Of a stretch of 64,000 nt of DNA, positions 27,842-37,103 are shown piece by piece. This DNA comes from Pseudomonas sp. KBW05. GTDB lineage: Bacteria; Pseudomonadota; Gammaproteobacteria; Pseudomonadales; Pseudomonadaceae. The stretch covers positions 62,001 through 126,000 of the forward strand of contig NZ_QAJM01000016.1 of the NCBI RefSeq assembly GCF_003852405.1, read 5' to 3'. Numbering within the stretch: the first letter of the stretch is position 1; the number at the start of each line of letters is the position of its first letter. A program made the position numbers and the translations under genes. Below the pieces are notes generated by a model. That model searched no databases. It saw only the letters and a program-made list of their open reading frames with translations, and was not told the origin of the DNA.

Positions 27842-28810
27842 TTACGGCGCTTTGGCAACGGCGGCGGGTGGTGTCCAGATCACGTCCTTGATGCTCAAGG
27901 GTTTGGGGATCAATTTGAGTTGGTAGAAGGTGTCGGCGATTTTCTGCTGGGCAGCGACCACGGCCGGGGTCAGGAACAGCGCGCCGTAGCCCTGGCGTTT
28001 CACCGAGGTCAGGGTGATGTCAGCCGGCAGGCCGAGCAGCGGTGCGACTTGATCGGTGACTTCCTGCGGGTTGGCCTTGGACCATTCGCCCACGGCGCGC
28101 ACTTCCTCGATCAGGGCCTTGACCACTTCCGGGTGTTTTTCGGCATAGGGCTTGGTGGCCAGGTAGAACTGATGGTTGTCGGCGATGCCGGTGCCATCAC
28201 GCAGGGTGCGCGCTTGCAGTTGTTTCTCGGCGGCTGCCTGGTACGGGTCCCAGATCACCCAGGCGTCCACGCTGCCACGTTCGAACGCGGCGCGGGCATC
28301 GGCGGGCGGCAGGAATACGGTCTGCACGTCGGTGTATTTGAGGCCGGCATCTTCCAGAGCACGTACCAGCAGGTAGTGCACGTTGGAGCCTTTGTTGAGC
28401 ACGATTTTCTTGCCCTTGAGCTCGGCCACCGATTTGATCGGCGAGTCTTTCGGCACCAGGATCGCTTCGCTGGTCGGCGCAGGCGGCTCGTAGGCGACGT
28501 AGAGCAGATCGGCGCCAGCCGCCTGGGCAAACACCGGTGGGGTTTCGCCGGTGACGCCAAAGTCGATGGAGCCGACGTTGAGGCCTTCGAGCAATTGCGG
28601 GCCGCCTGGGAACTCGGTCCACTGCACGTTCACGCCCTGGGCGGCGAGCCGCTTCTCCAGCGTGCCCTTGGCCTTGAGCAGCACCAGCGTGCCGTATTTC
28701 TGATAACCGATCCGCAGGGTTTCGGCGGCTTGGGCTTGAACAATGGCGCCGAAGGACACAGCCGCAGCAAACAGTGCGACCAGACCACGACGCAAGATGA
28801 CAGTGCGCAT
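27842..28810 (-). CDS. ssuA: Aliphatic sulfonate ABC transporter binding protein
   Basis: A 322-residue periplasmic protein. The signal peptide runs to VQAQAAE and is followed by [20 protein letters not shown], typical of SsuA. The ATG at 28810 gives the signal [18 protein letters not shown]. It delivers sulfonates to SsuBC. It lies between ssuE and ssuD. Confidence 0.93.
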   Translation of the reverse strand: MRTVILRRGLVALFAAAVSFGAIVQAQAAETLRIGYQKYGTLVLLKAKGTLEKRLAAQGVNVQWTEFPGGPQLLEGLNVGSIDFGVTGETPPVFAQAAGADLLYVAYEPPAPTSEAILVPKDSPIKSVAELKGKKIVLNKGSNVHYLLVRALEDAGLKYTDVQTVFLPPADARAAFERGSVDAWVIWDPYQAAAEKQLQARTLRDGTGIADNHQFYLATKPYAEKHPEVVKALIEEVRAVGEWSKANPQEVTDQVAPLLGLPADITLTSVKRQGYGALFLTPAVVAAQQKIADTFYQLKLIPKPLSIKDVIWTPPAAVAKAP

Positions 28811-28905
28811 GGCGCGCTCTCCAATCAATGCGTTTAGGGGGTTGGCTGCACCTGCTTGGCCGTTGGCGGCTGAGTAAGGTGAGTACTTCCAGGTTTCGAT
28901 GTGGC

Positions 28906-29499
28906 TTAAATGCTCCAGCGAGCACTCAACAAACGTTCATTCAACACATGGGGGTCCAGCGGTTTCGGGCGGCGGGCCATGGCGCCGTAAAGCGTTTCCA
29001 GGGCTTCGTGCAAACGGTGTTCGAGCACCGGCACCAACTGCGCCTGGGCGCTGCCTTCGGCGTAGGCGATCTGGCTGTCTTCGGCAAAGATGCCGTGGAG
29101 CAACTCCTGGGCCTTGAGCGCCGACAGCACCGGCTTCAAGGCGTAATCCACCGCGAGCATGTGGGCGATGCTGCCGCCCGTGGCCATCGGCAATACGATC
29201 TTGTGGGCCAGGGCGCGCTCGGGCAGCAGGTCGAGTACGGTCTTGAGCGCGCCGGAGAACGACGCCTTGTACACCGGCGTGGCGATCACCAGGCCGTCGG
29301 CGTTGGCGACTTGCTGCAACAGGTCGATGACCTTGGGGCTGTCGAAGCGGGCGTGCAGCAAGTCTTCAGCCGGGAAGTCCCGTATCTGGTAACTCACCAC
29401 TTCCACGCCTTTGTCTTGTAGCCACTGACGGGTTTTTTCCAGCAAGACCCCGGAGCGGGAACGCTGGCTGGGACTGCCTCCAAGTGTTACGACCAACAT
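28906..29499 (-). CDS. ssuE: NAD(P)H-dependent FMN reductase
   Basis: A 197-residue flavodoxin-like reductase: [20 protein letters not shown] phosphate loop and [20 protein letters not shown], both characteristic of SsuE. It supplies FMNH2 to SsuD. It is the promoter-proximal gene, with AAGGAA eight bases before its ATG. The upstream DNA is strikingly A/T-rich with an inverted repeat at 29574-29595. Confidence 0.93.
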   Translation of the reverse strand: MLVVTLGGSPSQRSRSGVLLEKTRQWLQDKGVEVVSYQIRDFPAEDLLHARFDSPKVIDLLQQVANADGLVIATPVYKASFSGALKTVLDLLPERALAHKIVLPMATGGSIAHMLAVDYALKPVLSALKAQELLHGIFAEDSQIAYAEGSAQAQLVPVLEHRLHEALETLYGAMARRPKPLDPHVLNERLLSARWSI

Positions 29500-29573
29500 G
29501 CAGGAATTCCTTGAGCTAGTGCCGGCGGTTCGCTGTGTGGCGATGGCGCCAAGATGGAACAGACCATATCAGC

Positions 29574-29595
29574 AGATTTATATATCTTTAAATCT
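29574..29595. promoter_or_regulatory. Inverted repeat upstream of ssuE
   Basis: AGATTTA-N8-TAAATCT, 75-96 bases upstream of the ssuE ATG in an A/T-rich stretch. It is a candidate site for a sulfur-starvation activator such as a CysB-type LysR protein. The identity of the regulator is inference. Confidence 0.4.
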
Positions 29596-29651
29596 TATTT
29601 TTTCATGTGTTTATTCTTTAAATGCATATGGGCTTTATGAAACGCCGGGCG

Positions 29652-29680
29652 AAAAAAAAGGCCGTGAAAACGGCCTGAAA
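29652..29680 (-). terminator. Rho-independent terminator (minus strand) beyond lsfA
   Basis: AGGCCGT-GAAA-ACGGCCT with eight T following on the minus strand. No gene lies between it and lsfA apart from a REPIN, so it most likely ends the lsfA transcript about 170 bases past its stop. Confidence 0.8.
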
Positions 29681-29731
29681 ACCCCTGCATTGTGAGCCTT
29701 GAAATGCGATCTAAATGTGAGAGATGGCTTG

Positions 29732-29836
29732 TGTGGGAGCGGGCTTGCTCGCGAATACGGTGTGTCAGTCACAAATTCTTCAACTGATCCACCGCCTTCG
29801 CGAGCAAGCCCGCTCCCACACAAGCCCGCTCCCACA
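29732..29836. repeat. REPIN with an added 16-bp half-REP tail
   Basis: Inward REP pair followed directly by a second copy of the right end (CAAGCCCGCTCCCACA). The same 105-bp composite recurs at 36996-37100. Confidence 0.92.
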
Positions 29837-29847
29837 TTGGTTCTGCG

Positions 29848-30486
29848 TTAGCGGTTGGGTTGTGGGGTCAGGCGCAGGTACGGTTTCACTGCACGATACC
29901 CCTTCGGAAAGCGCTTCTTGATCTCGTCCTCATCCTTGAGCGACGGCACGATCACCACTTCATCTCCATCCTGCCAGTTGGCCGGCGTGGCGACTTTGTA
30001 GTTGTCGGTCAGCTGCAACGAGTCGATGACCCGCAGGATTTCATGGAAGTTACGGCCAGTGCTCGCCGGGTAGGTAATGGTCAGGCGGATCTTCTTGTTC
30101 GGATCAATCACGAACAGGGAACGCACGGTGAGGGTGTCACTGGCGTTCGGGTGGATCAGGTCGTACAGGTCCGACACTTTGCGATCGGCATCGGCCAGGA
30201 TCGGGAAGTTGACGGTAGTGTTCTGGGTTTCGTTGATGTCTTCGATCCACTTATGGTGCGAATCCACCGGGTCGACGGACAGGGCGATGGCCTTGACGCC
30301 GCGCTTGGCGAACTCGTCCTTGAGCTTGGCGGTGAAGCCCAGCTCAGTGGTGCACACCGGGGTGAAGTCCGCCGGATGGGAAAACAGCACGCCCCAGCTA
30401 TCGCCCAGCCATTCGTGGAAACGAATCTTGCCGGCGCTGGAATCCTGTTCGAAGTCGGGGGCGATGTCGCCCAGTCTTAGGCTCAT
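29848..30486 (-). CDS. lsfA: 1-Cys peroxiredoxin (Prx6 type)
   Basis: A 212-residue peroxiredoxin. The peroxidatic cysteine is Cys45 in PADFTPVCTTE; no resolving cysteine is seen near the C-terminus. The length and the C-terminal dimerisation region (WQDGDEVVIVPSL) match the Prx6/LsfA group. LsfA is induced by sulfate starvation in P. putida and counters peroxide stress. Its location beside ssuEADCBF fits. SD AGGAG precedes the ATG. Confidence 0.92.
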   Translation of the reverse strand: MSLRLGDIAPDFEQDSSAGKIRFHEWLGDSWGVLFSHPADFTPVCTTELGFTAKLKDEFAKRGVKAIALSVDPVDSHHKWIEDINETQNTTVNFPILADADRKVSDLYDLIHPNASDTLTVRSLFVIDPNKKIRLTITYPASTGRNFHEILRVIDSLQLTDNYKVATPANWQDGDEVVIVPSLKDEDEIKKRFPKGYRAVKPYLRLTPQPNR

Positions 30487-30550
30487 GGTGTGGCTCCTGG
30501 TGAGTGCTTATGGAGCCTACTGTGCATGGATTGCAGATTATTTAAAAAGA

Positions 30551-30566
30551 ATAAATATCGATTTAT
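30551..30566. promoter_or_regulatory. Palindrome upstream of lsfA
   Basis: ATAAAT-ATCG-ATTTAT, a 16-bp perfect palindrome 65-80 bases upstream of the lsfA ATG, within an A/T-rich stretch. It is a candidate operator. Confidence 0.4.
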
Positions 30567-30715
30567 CTAGACGATAAAGGAATATTAAAAATCTGTTCAT
30601 TGGACGCCACAACGGGCGAGGAGCACCATCCGCTTCAAGGTTCGAGAAGGCCTTGAGACGCTGTACAAAGAGGGGTTCAGGAAGGGCTTGCGGGGGTTTA
30701 GCCCGACTTGAAAGT

Positions 30716-30757
30716 AAAACGCCTTGCCCGGCGTCGCGCCGGGCAAGGTTTTACAAC
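30716..30757 (-). terminator. Rho-independent terminator of oprD-type gene
   Basis: A 12-bp perfect GC-rich stem CCTTGCCCGGCG/CGCCGGGCAAGG with a TCG loop (30722-30748). On the minus strand it is followed by a short T-rich tail (GCGTTTTAC). It lies 15 bp past the porin stop. Confidence 0.85.
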
Positions 30758-30762
30758 CAGTC

Positions 30763-32097
30763 TTACAGGATCGGCAGGGTGTAGCTGACGATCAGACGGT
30801 TTTCGTCTTGGTTACGCTGGGAAGCTACGTCGGAACGCAGCGAAGCGTTTTTCCAGGCAACGCCCAGACCTTTGAAAGTGCCTTCCGGTACTACGTAGCC
30901 CAGGTTGAAGTCACGTTCCCACTCGCCTTTGTCACCGGTCGCAGTGGCAACGTTGTCGCCCTTGAGGTACATGACGGAAGTGGTCAGGCCTGGCAGGCCG
31001 ACAGCAGCGAAGTCATAGGCGTACTGGGCCAACCAGGTGCGCTCGCCGGCACGTTGGAACTTGCCGATCTGCACGTCGGTGATCAGGTACGAAGAAGCAC
31101 CGTCACCCTGGTTGAGGAACGGGAAGTCGCTCGTGCCGTTTACGCGCTGGTAGCCGGCGCTGATCGCGTGGCCTTGCAGGGCGTAGGTGAACTTGGCGCT
31201 CCAGGTGCGGTTATCGACTTCACCGTTGTTCTGGTAGCCAGAAGCGCGGTAGCCGGCAACACGACCTTCCTGGCTGGCGTTCTTGCCATCGGAGTCACTG
31301 TTGAAGTAACGCAGGTCGGTCTTGAACACGCCCACTGGCAGTGCCCAGTTGTGGGACAGGCCCAGGAAGTGCTGCTTGTAGAAGTCGGACAGGTTGCCGT
31401 AGTAGTACTGGGCAGTCAGGTCCTTGGTGATCTTGTAGTCACCACCGGCGTAGTAGAACTCGTTGCTGCGGGCGTTGGCGGTGGCGGTGCGGGTAGCGCC
31501 GTTGGAGCCAGCGATGGTCAGCGAGTCGTTGTTCGACGAGTTACGGCCTTTGGCGTGTTCCAACTTACCGCCAACCAGGGTCAGGTTGTCGATGTCGTTG
31601 GAGGTGATCTGGCCACCTTCAAAGGTTTGTGGCAGCAGACGACCGTCGTTGGAGGTCACAACCGGCAGTTTTGGCTGCAGGGTGCCCAGCTTCAATTCAG
31701 TCTTGGAGATCTTGACCTTGCCGGTCAGGCCAATGCTGCCGAAATCGTTCACCGCACGACCGTCGCTGTCGCTTGGGAACACAATACCGCCCTTGTTGGC
31801 GCTATTGTTGTTGTAGGCAGTGCCTTTACCGGAGTCCAGACGCACGCCGTACAGGCCAATGGCGTCAACACCAAAACCAACGGTGCCTTGGGTGTAGCCG
31901 GAAGCGAAGTTGAAGATGAAGCCTTGGCCCCATTCTTCTTGCTTGTTCGGCTTGGCGGTGCCGTCACGGTTGTCTTGGTTGATGTAGAAGTTGCGCGCAG
32001 TAACGCTCGCCTTGCTGTCTTCGATGAAACCGGCAGCGCCTGCTTGCTGGGCGATTGCGCCCAAAGCTACAGCCAAAGCCAAGGTGGACTTATTCAT
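30763..32097 (-). CDS. OprD family outer-membrane porin
   Basis: A 444-residue outer-membrane beta-barrel. The signal peptide ends at QQAGAA, followed by the OprD-family start GFIEDSKASVTARNFYINQDN. The YYYGNLSDFYKQHFLGLSH segment and the terminal strand LIVSYTLPIL are also typical. OprD porins are substrate-selective channels for amino acids or organic acids; which member this is cannot be told. SD GAGAGGAG precedes the ATG closely. Confidence 0.92.
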   Translation of the reverse strand: MNKSTLALAVALGAIAQQAGAAGFIEDSKASVTARNFYINQDNRDGTAKPNKQEEWGQGFIFNFASGYTQGTVGFGVDAIGLYGVRLDSGKGTAYNNNSANKGGIVFPSDSDGRAVNDFGSIGLTGKVKISKTELKLGTLQPKLPVVTSNDGRLLPQTFEGGQITSNDIDNLTLVGGKLEHAKGRNSSNNDSLTIAGSNGATRTATANARSNEFYYAGGDYKITKDLTAQYYYGNLSDFYKQHFLGLSHNWALPVGVFKTDLRYFNSDSDGKNASQEGRVAGYRASGYQNNGEVDNRTWSAKFTYALQGHAISAGYQRVNGTSDFPFLNQGDGASSYLITDVQIGKFQRAGERTWLAQYAYDFAAVGLPGLTTSVMYLKGDNVATATGDKGEWERDFNLGYVVPEGTFKGLGVAWKNASLRSDVASQRNQDENRLIVSYTLPIL

Positions 32098-32468
32098 GTA
32101 CCGCTCCTCTCATTTCTAATTTTTGTATTTCTTTGGTCTCGGGTCTGACGCCCTCGATCCACAGATGCGCGATTAGCACCGGATAGTGACTGACAAGTCA
32201 ATCGTAACCTTGTGTGTCTACTACCTTCGTCTAACAGCAGTTAGATTTGGTCCTTGCAGGGTAATGAGTTTTTCATACACCCAAAAAGAATTGTTTCATC
32301 CTTTTTCATACGATTTGGGAATAAGCCTTTGCATGGCACGAATGGGTCAGGGTAGACGCCCCGCTCCGCAAGCTAATTCCTAAAGGGTATTTTTTTGCGC
32401 TTTTTTAGATCGCCTAGTGTGGCCGTAGGGCTTCATACGTCACCCACGATCAAAAAGGCGACGCCATC
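32098..32468. promoter_or_regulatory. Upstream region of oprD-type gene with phased TTTCAT repeats
   Basis: There is no gene here. TTTTTCATAC occurs at 32269-32278 and 32302-32311, and a related TTGTTTCATC at 32291-32300. The spacings are 22 and 11 bp, so all lie on one face of the helix, 170-215 bases upstream of the porin start. This resembles operators of OmpR/PhoB-class response regulators. Confidence 0.4.
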
Positions 32469-32748
32469 ATGGCCAAACGCGCATCCTCCCGTCAATTTGT
32501 TACAGTTTTTGTATCGCTTATATTTTATTTTGCTGTCCAAGCCGCCGATTTGACGATGGACCGCGAGTTGTAACCGCTGGGCGCAATCTACCCGTCGTCG
32601 CGTTTATCGTATCGGCGCAGATCAATACTTCTGAAGCATTGGCAAGGCGATTGGACGGACGGCGACGTTCTTGAAGGAACAGGGGAAAGTTGATGCGGTG
32701 TGGCCGGATTATTCGGCGTTTGTGAGCGACACATTTATAACTGAATAA
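32469..32748 (+). pseudogene. Probable remnant of a sulfonate/taurine-type solute-binding protein gene
   Basis: Two fragments are visible in different frames. From 32469, MAKRASSRQFVTVFVSLIYF leads through a signal-peptide-like stretch (FAVQAADL) to a stop near 32572. From about 32635 to 32748, a frame reads IGKAIGRTATFLKEQGKVDA then PDYSAFVSDTFI and a stop, resembling the C-terminus of ABC sulfonate/taurine-type binding proteins. Almost all of the middle is missing. It may be a deleted gene; the family match of the C-terminal piece is more convincing than the N-terminal one. Confidence 0.45.
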
Positions 32749-32759
32749 ATGCAATCAAA

Positions 32760-32848
32760 TGTGGGAGCGGGCTTGCTCGCGAAAGCGGTGGCTCAGACAA
32801 CACATCAGTGACTGAAAGACCGCATTCGCGAGCAAGCCCGCTCCCACA
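32760..32848. repeat. REPIN (inward-facing REP pair)
   Basis: Inverted REP pair 12 bp past the solute-binding-protein remnant and 32 bp from the argA stop. Confidence 0.92.
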
Positions 32849-32879
32849 TTTTTAGATCTGCTTCGTTGCCAAAACCGGA

Positions 32880-34178
32880 TTACAGGGCCTTTTCGAAGAT
32901 CTTCGAATTGCGCTGGTAGTTATACAGCGACGCCCGCGCCGACGGCAGGCGGTCCACGCTGCTCGGCACAAAACCACGCTCACGGAACCAGTGCGCAGTG
33001 CGCGTCGTCAGCACGAACAAAGTCTTCAAGCCTTGCGCCCGTGCACGGGTCTCGATGCGTTCCAGCAACACATCGCCGCGCGCGCCGTGGCGGTATTCCG
33101 GGTTCACTGCCAGGCATGCCAACTCGCCGGCGTCCGAATCGGCGATCTGATACAGCGCCGCACAGGCGATGATCATGCCTTCACGCTCGACCACGCTGAA
33201 CTGCTCGATCTCGCGCTCCAGCACTTCCCGCGAACGGCGCACCAGAATGCCCTGCTCTTCCAGCGGGCTGATCAAATCGAGCAAGCCGCCGACGTCTTCA
33301 ATCGCCGCTTCACGCACCTGCTCGAATTGCTCCTGGGCTACCAGCGTACCGCCGCCATCCCGGGTAAACAGTTCGGTGAGCAACGCGCCATCTTCGGCGT
33401 AACTGACGATATGGCTGCGCCCTACCCCACCACGGCACGCTTCGGCGGCGGCATCGAGCAGTTCGGCCTGGTAGTTGCTGCCCAGGCGTTGCAGATGCGC
33501 CGGCACTTGTTGCGGGCGCAACTCACGCACCAGGCGACCGTTTTCATCGATCAGGCCCTTGTCCGCGCCAAACAGCAGCAGCTTGTCGGCGCCCAGGTCG
33601 ATGGCGGCGCGGGTGGCGACGTCTTCGCAGGCCAGGTTGAAGATTTCACCGGTGGGCGAATAGCCCAGCGGCGACAGCAGCACGATGGAGCGCTCGTCCA
33701 GCAGGCGGCCGATACCCTTGCGGTCAACCCGGCGCACTTCGCCGGTGTGGTGGTAGTCCACGCCTTCCAGCACGCCAATCGGCCGTGCCGTCACCAGGTT
33801 GCCGCTGGCCACCCGCAGGCGCGAGCCCTGCATCGGCGACGAGGCCATGTCCATCGACAAGCGTGCTTCGATGGCGATACGCAGATGGCCGACCGCGTCG
33901 ATCACACACTCAAGCGTCGCTGCATCGGTGATGCGCAGGCCTTCGTGGTAAGCCGGGGTCAGGCCACGGGCTTCAAGACGGGTTTCGATTTGCGGGCGCG
34001 AACCGTGGACCAGCACCAGCCGCACGCCCAGGCTGTGGAGCAGCACCAGGTCGTGGACGATATTGCCGAAGTTGGGATGTTCCACGCCGTCGCCGGGCAA
34101 CATGACCACAAAGGTGCAGTCGCGGTGGGCGTTGACGTAAGGAGAAGCGTGACGAAGCCAATTAACGTAGTCGGGCAT
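32880..34178 (-). CDS. argA: N-acetylglutamate synthase
   Basis: A 432-residue two-domain enzyme: an amino-acid-kinase-like fold (residues about 1-290; FVVMLPGDGVEHPNFGNIV, LVLVHGSRPQIE) and a C-terminal GNAT acetyltransferase domain (ACLAVNPEYRHGARGDVLLE, then RARAQGLKTLFVLTT). It makes N-acetylglutamate, the first arginine intermediate, and is normally arginine-inhibited. The ATG at 34178 gives the standard Pseudomonas length. argE lies just upstream. Confidence 0.95.
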   Translation of the reverse strand: MPDYVNWLRHASPYVNAHRDCTFVVMLPGDGVEHPNFGNIVHDLVLLHSLGVRLVLVHGSRPQIETRLEARGLTPAYHEGLRITDAATLECVIDAVGHLRIAIEARLSMDMASSPMQGSRLRVASGNLVTARPIGVLEGVDYHHTGEVRRVDRKGIGRLLDERSIVLLSPLGYSPTGEIFNLACEDVATRAAIDLGADKLLLFGADKGLIDENGRLVRELRPQQVPAHLQRLGSNYQAELLDAAAEACRGGVGRSHIVSYAEDGALLTELFTRDGGGTLVAQEQFEQVREAAIEDVGGLLDLISPLEEQGILVRRSREVLEREIEQFSVVEREGMIIACAALYQIADSDAGELACLAVNPEYRHGARGDVLLERIETRARAQGLKTLFVLTTRTAHWFRERGFVPSSVDRLPSARASLYNYQRNSKIFEKAL

Positions 34179-34314
34179 AACACCTGGGCCTGTAATAAAA
34201 AGCAGCCGAAAAAGGATCAATCATGAAAGCGCACAGCGGGCTGATGGTTATCGTCGGAACAGGCTTGGCGACACGCTCACTCTCCTTCATATGTACGAAC
34301 AGGCAGGGGTTAAT

Positions 34315-35463
34315 TTATGCGGGTTTCAGGCAGTAGTGTTCGATCAGTTCCCGCAATAGACGCACTGTAGGCGTCAAGCGTGACATTTCGAGGTACTCGC
34401 CCGGCTGGTGGGCGCAGGCGATATCGCCAGGGCCGAGCACCAGGGTTTCACAACCAAGGCGCTGAAGATAAGGCGCTTCGGTGCCGAACGCTACTGCTTC
34501 GGCACGATGACCGGTCAAACGTTCCGCAACCCGCACCAGTTCGGCGTCTTCAGGCTGTTCGAACGGCGGCACTTCGGGGAACAGCGGCGCGTAGTCGATC
34601 TGCACCTGATGGCGCTCGGCAAGAGGTTCGAGCTTCTGGCGGATGGCGGCGCGCAACACCTCCGGATCCATGCCCGGCAGCGGACGCAGGTCGAACTCCA
34701 GGGAGCACTGGCCGCAGATGCGGTTGGGGTTGTCGCCACCATGGATGCAGCCGAAGTTCATCGTTGGCTGCGGCACGCTGAATTGCGGGTTGCGGTACTG
34801 GCCCTGCCACACCTGGCGCAAGCCGCGCAGCTCGCTGATGGCATCGTGCATGGCTTCCAGGGCGCTGTGGCCCAGGCTCGGGTCCGACGAATGGCCGCTG
34901 CGACCGAGGATGTCGATGCGCTCCATCATCACGCCTTTATGCAGGCGGATCGGCTTGAGGCCGGTGGGCTCGCCGATCACCGCCGCACGCCCCAGCGGGC
35001 GCCCGGCTTCGGCCAGCGCGCGGGCGCCGGACATGGAGCTTTCTTCATCGCAGGTGGCGAGGATCAGCAACGGTTGCTTGAACGGCTGATCCAGCAGCGG
35101 CAGCACGGCTTCAATCACCAGCGCGAAAAAGCCCTTCATGTCGCAACTGCCCAATCCTACCCAGCGGCCGTCAACCTCCGTCAGCTTGAGCGGATCGGTC
35201 TTCCACAGCGCCGCGTCGTAAGGCACGGTATCGCTATGCCCCGCGAGCACCAGGCCGCCGGGGCCGCTGCCAAAGCTGGCGAGCAGGTTGAACTTGCCGG
35301 GGCTGACCTGCTGGATGTCGATGGCGAAACCCAGATCCCCCAGCCAACTGGCGAGCAAGTCGATCACCGGGCGGTTGGTCTGGTCGAGAGACGCCTGGGT
35401 GCAACTGACCGACGGCGCGGCAATCAACGCGGCGAACTGCTCTTTCATGGACGGTAATGGCAT
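34315..35463 (-). CDS. argE: Acetylornithine deacetylase
   Basis: A 382-residue M20 metallohydrolase. Metal-site segments: LVLAGHSDTVPYD, then CDMKGFFAL and CDEESSMSGA; the dimerisation domain follows (GRSGHSSDPSLGHSALEAMH), and a C-terminal histidine lies in CAHQPGEYLE. It removes acetyl from N-acetylornithine. The ATG at 35463 (MPLPSMKEQF) is preferred to a longer reading. It precedes argA, probably co-transcribed across a 136-bp gap. Confidence 0.92.
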   Translation of the reverse strand: MPLPSMKEQFAALIAAPSVSCTQASLDQTNRPVIDLLASWLGDLGFAIDIQQVSPGKFNLLASFGSGPGGLVLAGHSDTVPYDAALWKTDPLKLTEVDGRWVGLGSCDMKGFFALVIEAVLPLLDQPFKQPLLILATCDEESSMSGARALAEAGRPLGRAAVIGEPTGLKPIRLHKGVMMERIDILGRSGHSSDPSLGHSALEAMHDAISELRGLRQVWQGQYRNPQFSVPQPTMNFGCIHGGDNPNRICGQCSLEFDLRPLPGMDPEVLRAAIRQKLEPLAERHQVQIDYAPLFPEVPPFEQPEDAELVRVAERLTGHRAEAVAFGTEAPYLQRLGCETLVLGPGDIACAHQPGEYLEMSRLTPTVRLLRELIEHYCLKPA

Positions 35464-35621
35464 GCGCGGTCTCTCAACTTCCCGGATGAAGCCCACTATA
35501 GAGCCATCTGCACGACACAATAAACCGTTGCGGCGCGTTGCCGGGCTCAGTCCTGTACACTGCACGGCCTTGGCAGCCACTCTTTTTCCCGGCTGCGCTC
35601 CCGATCCTGGATTTTCCGGCC

Positions 35622-36989
35622 ATGCAGAAAGAAACCGAAATCAAGCTCCGCGTCAGCCGCGAAACCCTCGCCGCGCTGCGTGAGCACCCGCTACTGAAAA
35701 AACGCAACAAAAGTGGCTGGGAACGCCGTGAGTTGATGAACCAGTATTTCGACACCCCCGAGCGCGACCTGGCCCAGGCCAAAGTCGCCCTGCGCCTGCG
35801 CAAGGACGGTGACGAGATCATCCAGACCCTCAAGACCCGTGGCCAGAGCGTCGCCGGCTTGTCGGAACGCAACGAGTACAACTGGGACCTGCCCAAAGCC
35901 AAGCTCGATGTGAAGAAGCTCGACGGCGAATGCTGGCCCGAGCAACTGGCCGAACTGGACAAAAAGACCCTCAAGCCGATCTTCACCACCGACTTCGTGC
36001 GTGAACGCGCCGAAATCGCCTGGGGCCGTGGCAAGGCCAAGGTGGTGATCGAAGCCGCCCTGGATCTGGGCCACGTCGTGGTCGGCAAGCAGAAAGAAGA
36101 AATCTGCGAACTGGAACTGGAGCTGCGCGAAGGTGAACCGGCCGCCCTGCTGGAACTGGCCGCCGAATTGGCCGCGACCCTGGCGTTGATGCCGTGTGAC
36201 ATCAGCAAGGCCGAGCGCGGCTACCGTCTGTATGACGCCAGCAGCTACTCCCTGAGCCTGCCAGCGCCGCAGATCCACGCCGAAATGCCGCTGGACGACG
36301 CCTTCGCCGCGATCATGTGGCACCTGCTCGGCAGCAGCCAGCGCCTGGCCGAGCAATACCGTTTCAATGGCCACTGGCGCCTGCTGCAAGACTGGGTCGA
36401 GAACCTCGGCGAACTGCGCGCCCTGATCGGCAGCCTCGGCCAGGCCGCCCCGCGCCAATCCACCAGCGAACTGCGCAGCGCACTGGATGCCCTGCTGGAA
36501 GACTGGCGCCCACTGGTACAAGCCGGTGATGACGACGAAGACATCCGCAAAGCCGCACCCGAGCAATTCATTGAAGAATTGGACGACGTGCGCTGGGGTC
36601 TGTTCTCACTGAACACCTCGCGTTGGTTGCTGGCCCGCGCCTGGACCGCCGAGCGTAACGTGCGTGGCAACCGCCAGGGCGCCGCGCAAATCACCAACTG
36701 GCTGCCGCGCCTGCTGGCCGACGACGCCGTTGCCCTGCAACTGCCGCGCTACCAGCAACAGCCGGAAGACCTGGCCGAGCAACTGCCGCGCATCGAACGC
36801 ATCCAGGCGTGGCTGCACCATGCCCGCCATGTGGTGGACATCCCGGAAATGGACCGTCTGTACGGCGAGCTGAACAAGCTGGCGCAACTGGCCAACCAGC
36901 CGATCACCGATGAGTCGCTGGATGCGCGCATGCACCAGGCGATTGCGGTGTATCAGAACCGGGCGTGGAAGACCTTGTTGCGTCTGTAA
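35622..36989 (+). CDS. Inorganic triphosphatase, CYTH + CHAD domains (YgiF-like)
   Basis: A 455-residue protein. The N-terminal CYTH domain (1-200) has the ExExK signature in QKETEIKLRV and paired basic/acidic strands (YFDTPERDLAQAKVALRLRK, ETLKTRG-type). The C-terminal CHAD domain (about 230-455) is helical and His/Arg-rich and probably binds polyphosphate. E. coli YgiF hydrolyses tripolyphosphate. The start ATG at 35622 is the CYTH start; the upstream in-frame stretch is not protein-like. Confidence 0.9.
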   Translation: MQKETEIKLRVSRETLAALREHPLLKKRNKSGWERRELMNQYFDTPERDLAQAKVALRLRKDGDEIIQTLKTRGQSVAGLSERNEYNWDLPKAKLDVKKLDGECWPEQLAELDKKTLKPIFTTDFVRERAEIAWGRGKAKVVIEAALDLGHVVVGKQKEEICELELELREGEPAALLELAAELAATLALMPCDISKAERGYRLYDASSYSLSLPAPQIHAEMPLDDAFAAIMWHLLGSSQRLAEQYRFNGHWRLLQDWVENLGELRALIGSLGQAAPRQSTSELRSALDALLEDWRPLVQAGDDDEDIRKAAPEQFIEELDDVRWGLFSLNTSRWLLARAWTAERNVRGNRQGAAQITNWLPRLLADDAVALQLPRYQQQPEDLAEQLPRIERIQAWLHHARHVVDIPEMDRLYGELNKLAQLANQPITDESLDARMHQAIAVYQNRAWKTLLRL

Positions 36990-36995
36990 TCCAAA

Positions 36996-37100
36996 TGTGG
37001 GAGCGGGCTTGCTCGCGAAAGCGGTGTGTCAGTCACAAGTTTTACAACTGATCCACCGCCTTCGCGAGCAAGCCCGCTCCCACACAAGCCCGCTCCCACA
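36996..37100. repeat. REPIN with an added 16-bp half-REP tail
   Basis: Nearly identical along its whole length, including the tail, to the element at 29732-29836. It lies between the convergent CYTH/CHAD and Lrp genes. Confidence 0.92.
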
Positions 37101-37103
37101 GGG

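Noticed and set aside
30600-30711. Short reading FKVREGLETLYKEGFRKGLR ending in a stop between lsfA and the porin
   Set aside because: It looks slightly protein-like but has no start, no SD and no family I recognise; too short to call as a pseudogene.
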